A stretch of DNA of 64,000 bases from Neolentinus lepideus HHB14362 ss-1 (lineage: Eukaryota > Basidiomycota > Agaricomycetes > Gloeophyllales > Gloeophyllaceae), in NCBI GenBank assembly GCA_001632425.1, contig KV425562.1, positions 77,017 to 141,016 of the forward strand. The letters run 5' to 3'. The notes beneath the pieces are model-generated. The model was given only the letters and a program-made list of their open reading frames with translations, had not been told where the DNA came from and made no database searches. The first letter of the stretch is position 1; every line of letters starts with the position of its first letter. Made by a program: the position numbers and the translations under genes. Shown one piece after another: positions 57,312 through 64,000 of this stretch.

Positions 57312-60300
57312 ATGGAGATAGAACTGAAGGGAGTTGATCATCTTGCGAACAAATATGAAGTTAAACGGGCTATAGCGCAAGTTCTGCATGATGACCCTTT
57401 TCGACGCAGAGACGATCCTAGGCCGTGGAACTTCGATGTTGTGCTCCATCTTGGTCTTACCGAAGCACGAAATGACGGTACTGGTAAACTCTCTTTACCC
57501 GACCGACATCTCGGACGAAAGTTCCTGCAATGGATCCAAGAGGGCAACAAGATCTCTGTACAAGGGCGCCCCATTCGATTCTACTGCAATAAAGAACGCC
57601 CCAGACGCGGAGAGCTGCAAATGTTGAAGAAGGCTCCTTACATGGATCCTGGAATGGACGAGCAACGCGACCGCATCTTGCAGGAGCTTGATTGCACCCT
57701 TAGAATCAATAAAGTGAATTTCGGCATATACTACTATGACAGAAGTCGACCCGGTGCGCCGAAGGCCTACTCTAAAGAATGGGAAGGCGAGTACAAGACT
57801 CGCAGTTACGCCATTATGCGGGTCGAATATGATCACAAGGTCATGCGAGTAATGGTAAGCCACACTTTGCACATATAGGACTTCTCCAGAACCCCTTTGC
57901 AGCTTGGAGATCCCATGACAGAGGAAACTTGTTATAGAGTGGTTATCAAGTTCTCTAGCATCCGCAAGATTGGATGGGGTTATGATGCGGGTGATCCATG
58001 TGAGCTCTCATCTCTTGTTCTGGACAAGAAACGGTCTGACAGGGTATCAATCAAGTTGTTTGCTTTGATCTCATGATTCCACCGATACTGGAGCGAGAAC
58101 CATTCAACCGAACGCGGACTGGCGATAACTACCGAGACGGGAGGGAGTTTCGATACCGCATCGGTTATATCGACCCAGCTCACCAGCGAGTTGCCCCTTA
58201 CGCCCATCAAGTTCGGGTCGTATTCTGCCAGGATCGCGATCTAGAGACATTCAGAAGGCTATGCTGTGTTGCTGGCCTTAGACCTCCGATTCCAGCGTCA
58301 GTCGAGGCTTCTCGTCGCGACTTCTACAATGACAAGACGCTTACCCGCATCTACACATGGTTGCGCACCATGGAGTGGACAGTGGCATTCCAAATCGAGG
58401 CATTACTCCACAACGGTCTTGTTAATGCCTACGAGCTTTTGAATGATTTATATCAACCAATCAACAAGCTGTATAAGGAGAAAGGTGCTGAAGCAGCTCA
58501 TCATCTCCGACAATACACGGAAGCTCTTCAGACTCGGCTCACCGGTGAGCCAGCCGTGAAATGCTTTGAACGCGTCTCGGTGACCCCTCCATACAATCCT
58601 CCTGCCGGGCAGTTTATGTGTCACCACGTAAGTTTCACTCCGACGCGAATGATTCTGGAAGGCCCATACGTGATTCAATCCAATCGAGCAATCCGGAGAT
58701 ACGAGGGTTATGAGGAGTACTTCATACGCGTCGACTTCCGCGATGAAGATCGGCTCCAGTACCGCTGGGATCGGGAAGTCATTGCGGAGTTCTTCCTGAA
58801 GCAGCGCGTCGGCGAGGTGCTCAAAAACGGGTTCGAGCTTGCGAGCCGGAAGTTTGAGTTCCTCGCCTACTCGCAATCTGCATTGCGTGAGCACTCGGTA
58901 TGGTTCATGCGCCCGTTCCACCACCCTCGTGAAGGCTACGTCACCGCGGAAGTGATGCGCCGAGACCTGGGCGACTTTTCGGGCGTGATCAGGTGTCCTT
59001 CGAAATATGCTGCTCGGATGGCTCAGGCATTCACAGCGACGGATCCTGCTGTCAAAATATGCAGAGACGAATGGACCGAGATTCCAGATTTGGGTGAAGC
59101 ACCATACGAGTTTACTGATGGTGTAGGAACGATTTCAAGAGAGCTCGCCGATCAGATTTGGGAGAAGTTGTGCGCTGATCGTAAGATTTTCAATCATGTT
59201 GGTCCAAAGCCATCGTCGGTAGGTCTTGTATTTCAATGCATAGTAAAGTGGCTGCTCATTCCCGCGATTATAGTACCAGATACGATTTCTTGGTTACAAA
59301 GGCATGGTCGCTATCGACGATCAGCTCCAAGGCAAGAAGATGTGTTTACGGCCTTCAATGAACAAATTTCAGGTTCACGAGGAGGAATCTGCAGAAATTG
59401 AAATCGCCCGTGCTTTCGATCGCCCTTCAGCCGCGTATCTGACCAAGTAAGGAGACACCTCTATCTGGTGTTTTAACAGCTAATGATAATCTGTCTGTAC
59501 AGATCACTCATCATGATATTGGAGGATCGAGGCGTGCGGATGGAGTCCTTCTTGAAGTTGCAGAATCTGGCTGTCGTCGATGTTATGTTGTCAGGCGATT
59601 CCATTGAACGGTTTCGCAAGCTACTGGAGGGCCACAGGTTAGGCGGGGCGTTCCGTCTTTCACATATTCTGCAAGGCCTATATGATCTTGGGTTCGAATT
59701 TAACGAGATAACAGCGGACCGAAAGAAGCTGGAGAACCCATTGCTGAAGCGCCTCATCCACTACTCCCGTAATCACATACTGCGGGAGATCAAGCACGGA
59801 GCACGGATTCCTATTCCCGACTCCTGGTGTTTGCCTGGTATCGCGGACGAAGGTCCCGCTTATGTGGCGGCGGGGCGTCAGAACATATACTGTCTGAAAG
59901 AGGGACAAATCTACGGTGAGATACTCTTCAAGCGAATATCATAGGTGACAGCGATTTACTTGTCACCCTCAGCATGCATTCAGGACAAGAACGACGAGCA
60001 GCCAACGTGGATCAAGGGTAATGTCATCATTTGGAGAAGTCCGGTCGTACATCCAGGCGATGGTATGTCGGTATGTTCTTCCGCTTGCCATACTTAAAGT
60101 CCATGAGCAGTGCAAAATGTCTGGGCTATCGGCAAGCCGCCCGAAGACCAGCTGTGCTTGTTTCGGAATCTGGTTAATGTTGTAGTCATGCCGTCTCAGG
60201 GTAGCCGTTCCATGGCATCTGGTTTGGGTGGCGGTGACATGGACGGGTATGGGCGATGGCTCTGATACCTACCATTGCTCATAATCGATTTTCTAGGGAT

Positions 60301-61526
60301 CAATTCTGCGTGTGCAAAGACCCTAATCTCCTCACTAGCATACACGTTGATCCGGCCAAATATACGCCAGTTCCGCCCAGGACAATCGAACGGGATAGTT
60401 TAATAGAAGACGTATGCGACTTCGTCGTGGAATACATTCATTCAGATGTCCTCGGTCTTCTCAGCGATCGGCATCTCATCATCGCTGACCAGTCGAAGGT
60501 TGGTACTGCGTACCAGATGCTAGGTGGTACACAAACTGACTTACTTGCAGGAAGGGACTCTGGACGAACGATGTATTGAATTAGCAGAGCTCTGCAGCAG
60601 GGCGGTGGATTATCCCAAGAACGGCGTGCCCGTCAATATCGACCGGTCTCCGAGGTTTCTCATCCCGTACAAACCTGACTGGCATGCTGCGGAAGTAACT
60701 GCCCCCCGGAAGACGGACTACTACGAGTCGGACCGTGCAGTTGGACACTTGTACCGTGCAATCACGTTGCACGATCCTTCAGAGATGTCCCGAGCGCCGG
60801 TCGCGCAGGCAGATGATCCTATCACTTCCGCACTGGATCCTCTCATTCGCTATCACTTGAAATCATATCGGGCCCCCGAATCTGGACCAGGGCTCGTTGA
60901 TATTGCCTACAGGCGACACAGGGACGAACTCCGTTATATTTGTATAACCCATACTCTCTCGAACGACCCTGAAGTACGGTTAACTGAAGAGGAGGTGTTA
61001 GTCACGACAATCCTTGCAAAATGTTCACAGAAGAGGTGGCGGAAGGATAGGATCAATCGCATGAATGTGCATTCTACGACTTTGGTGAAAGAGATCCAGC
61101 AGGAGTGGTTGAAGCCGGAAGAACGAGATTCGCCTGATGGCTTCCGTAAGGGCCTTCATCTTGCGTGGCTGGCATGGAAGTACACCATCGAGAACTCGGG
61201 CAGAGCAGACAACGATGCCATGAATAGCTTTGCTCTGATTGCGCTGGGAATGATTTTTGACGCGTTGGACAAACTGGATCCAGATTGGCGTCTTCGCAGG
61301 TACGAACATTTCTATTTATTGAGGACCGTTTTGTAATGGTCTCCGCAGAGGTAAGATCTCTGAAAAGAACATCGTGGACAAGGGCTGGTCGATCGATTCC
61401 GATGAAGAAGACTTTACGCCTGTCAGGAAACCGGGTAAGAGCGACCGTCAGAACAAGCGGAAGCCCAATAAGTCCAACAAGCCCAACGGCCGAGTTAGTG
61501 GCCCTTCCAAAGGTCGTAGGGAATGA
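57312..61526 (+). CDS. Cellular RNA-dependent RNA polymerase (RNA silencing, QDE-1/RDR family)
   Basis: Double-barrel RdRP that converts aberrant or single-stranded RNA into dsRNA for Dicer, feeding small-RNA silencing. The start MEIELKGVDHLANKYEVKRA opens an RRM-like N-terminal region. The catalytic region shows FMCHHVSFTPTRMILEGPY, FIRVDFRDEDRL, EFTDGVGTISRELAD, QIRFLGYKGMVAIDDQL, CLRPSMNKFQ and GARIPIPDSWCLPGIADEGP. The signature motif is GGGDMDGDQFCVCKDP, with the catalytic Asp triad DMDGD intact (DbDGD, b bulky). The C-terminal tail is basic (KPGKSDRQNKRKPNKSNKPNG), perhaps nucleic-acid binding. Exons from 57312 to 61526 join in frame. It lies 282 bp downstream of STT4 on the same strand. 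The family is fungal and plant RDR-type, not viral. Confidence 0.9.
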
Positions 61527-61779
61527 ATGGTAACAAGCTTTGTATTCAGTACAAGAAAGTCTTGGAAGTCTTATGGTGACCTCGATAGCCGTATGATTTG
61601 CGCGACAGCGCCTAGTACAGATGCATGTATACTAGGACACTAAGTCTTGAGACGTCATTTTTTATTATTCGCGCGATGGAATATTTTCACTCCAGTGCAG
61701 GCTTTTGACAATGAGACCACGTGGTCGCGCCGCGGTTTAGACAGGTTTAGACTTGGTTAAGCCTGATTGTATCATTCAA

Positions 61780-62743
61780 ATGCCTCGTAGAGCAGTCAAC
61801 CCGTCTAACGGACAGAACGACAAGCCAGCAACTAGACGCAATAATGTGTCTTTCGCAACACTCGGCATGCATTTAGAAGAGGCAGATGAAGTTGAGGAGG
61901 ACGTTGGGGAAAACGATAGGTTTGCTCCGTTCTGCATGCGCTGTCTTTCTGATCAGGACTTGGTATCTCTCCATTCTCACAGTGTACAAGACATGTTGAG
62001 CATGCTTCAAGAGCTGCACAGTAATGTCGAATCTCTCTTGAATTTTAGCAGCGGTCCTTACGTAGATCGACAGAGCGGAAAGCAGCAAAAACATCGACAA
62101 TCTCTACAGCTTTCCAAAATCAAAAGAAAATAATATATGCGGAGGTGCGGAAGAGCGCAGATGCTATGGTACAGCAAGGGGTCATCCACATGTAAGTGCT
62201 CTAGTATTACGGATGAGATTCACTAAGTTCCTGTCCAGTCAGCAATGCAGAGATCAACTCGGAGAGCTGAAGGCGCAAGAGTCGTCTTATGACAAAGTCT
62301 TCCCGGATCTCATGCACCTATGGAAAGCTCACGATGTGGGTCACTTCACCGCTCTAAGCGAATATGCGACGTGATTTCTGCAGGACACTGTTCACTCCCT
62401 GCTATCTCTATACCCTTCCTTCTTCGACGAGCTCTCGCAGCAGCGATCCGAAGAAATCGATGCTGCAAGTTCCATGTGTGAGTACATGCTCATCAGAGAG
62501 CTGCGTTAATGCATATACGACTCGCTATGGCAGTGGAAGCGCATGAAGAGGAGCGCGCGAAGTCCCGCCGGAGACTTATGAAGAAGGCCAAAGCGCATCT
62601 TGATGAAGGTCTGGAGAATCAGAAGGTGGACGCCTGTTCATGCTTGATCAATCTACCTGAGCTGATTACGATCCGCTTTCCAACAGATCGCGACAGATGC
62701 GTCGGCACTCATAAAACACTACAAGTCGCTGCTTCTCTCTTAA
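61780..62743 (+). CDS. Unrecognised small coiled-coil protein
   Basis: Five exons or so give about 225 residues. The start MPRRAVNPSNGQNDK is basic; an acidic patch EEADEVEEDVGENDR follows. After an intron the sequence reads QRSLRRSTERKAAKTSTISTAFQNQKKIIYAEVRKSADAM, then QQCRDQLGELKAQESSYDKVF, VHSLLSLYPSFFDELSQQRSEEI, and EAHEEERAKSRRRLMKKAKAHLDE, ending ALIKHYKSLLLS. Most of this is predicted to be helical and heptad-like, with no catalytic motif, signal or membrane segment. The first splice (donor near 61965, acceptor near 62049) is my best reading because it keeps the frame open; alternative joins hit stops. A chromatin or meiosis coiled-coil protein is conceivable, but I assign no function. 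It is 253 bp downstream of the RdRP. Confidence 0.6.
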
Positions 62744-63070
62744 GTTTCAGATTCCCCGCGGACACCATCTGTCAGGAGACATTTTCAATATTCCAGGAAG
62801 AGCCCCTGCAGCCTACACATGCTCTCTTATACCCCGGCGCTGTCTCTGCTTTACCGGTACTTTTTGCCTCTTTATCGTTCTTGTTGGACACTACAGTTGG
62901 CACCGTCGTGATGCATATCAATTTGTCTGCTGCTGTATGTGCGGCTCTATTCTCCTGTAGCAGCTCATGCTGGCTTCGATTTAGATAGCAAACAAGGTTA
63001 TCTTTATAATACACCGCAATAGTCCATCCGTAATAATAAGTAGATAAACACTACGTCAAGTCAATGACTA
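62744..63070. other. Convergent intergenic region
   Basis: This 327 bp region lies between the stop codons of the coiled-coil gene and the glutaminyl cyclase gene, which converge. A plus-strand frame continues past the stop into 62,990, but it is the read-through of the last exon frame shifted by the intron and not supported. I see AT-rich 3' untranslated sequence and no RNA gene or repeat. Confidence 0.45.

Positions 63071-64000
<930 letters not shown>

Overview
The window is nuclear DNA from a filamentous basidiomycete, most likely an Agaricomycete. The genes are dense and broken by many short introns of about 45-60 nt, intergenic gaps are short, and the proteins read as typical mushroom-type fungal orthologues. 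I see no transposon, CRISPR array, prophage or rRNA. Gene models were assembled by hand from reading frames and splice consensus, so outer limits are better supported than every internal splice site.

Layout. 1-441: start of an unrecognised gene leaving on the minus strand. 621-6096: divergent pair of cytosolic glutamyl-tRNA synthetase (-) and 2-isopropylmalate synthase LEU4 (+), the latter with a duplicated regulatory region. 6469-12963: ATG9 (autophagy scramblase) and kexin KEX2. 13110-20876: divergent pair of MCM7 (-) and a DNMT1-type DNA methyltransferase (+) sharing a 108 bp promoter with two MluI cell-cycle boxes. 21079-25915: APC15-like subunit (+), a CreC/WDR20 WD40 protein (-) and branched-chain ketoacid dehydrogenase E1-beta (+). 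26328-30651: multi-OB-fold POT1 telomere protein and a small HYPK-like NatA partner. 31003-38825: EH-domain protein (-), thiamine-binding UPF0045/ECM15 protein (+), MTHFR (-), RAB6/YPT6 GTPase (+) and TAP42 (-). 39052-44014: a GW-repeat coiled-coil protein (+) and NEDD1 (-). 44653-49067: RAD5-like SNF2 ATPase (-). 49175-49265: tRNA-Ser(CGA). 49415-57029: PI 4-kinase STT4. 57312-61526: cellular RNA-dependent RNA polymerase. 61780-62743: unrecognised coiled-coil protein. 63071-64000: glutaminyl-peptide cyclotransferase, cut by the right edge.

Most genes are housekeeping. The most notable signals are: (i) extreme CpG loss across the body of the DNMT1-type gene while both of its ends and all neighbours stay CpG-rich; (ii) a LEU4 with two tandem communication-plus-LeuA regulatory units, the second degenerate; (iii) a 15-residue GW tandem repeat resembling an Argonaute hook, in a window that also carries a silencing RdRP; (iv) tandem duplicated OB folds in POT1; (v) a 5-nt microexon in the ECM15-like gene; (vi) promoter elements that make sense of two divergent pairs (TGACTC for LEU4/GluRS, ACGCGT for MCM7/DNMT1).
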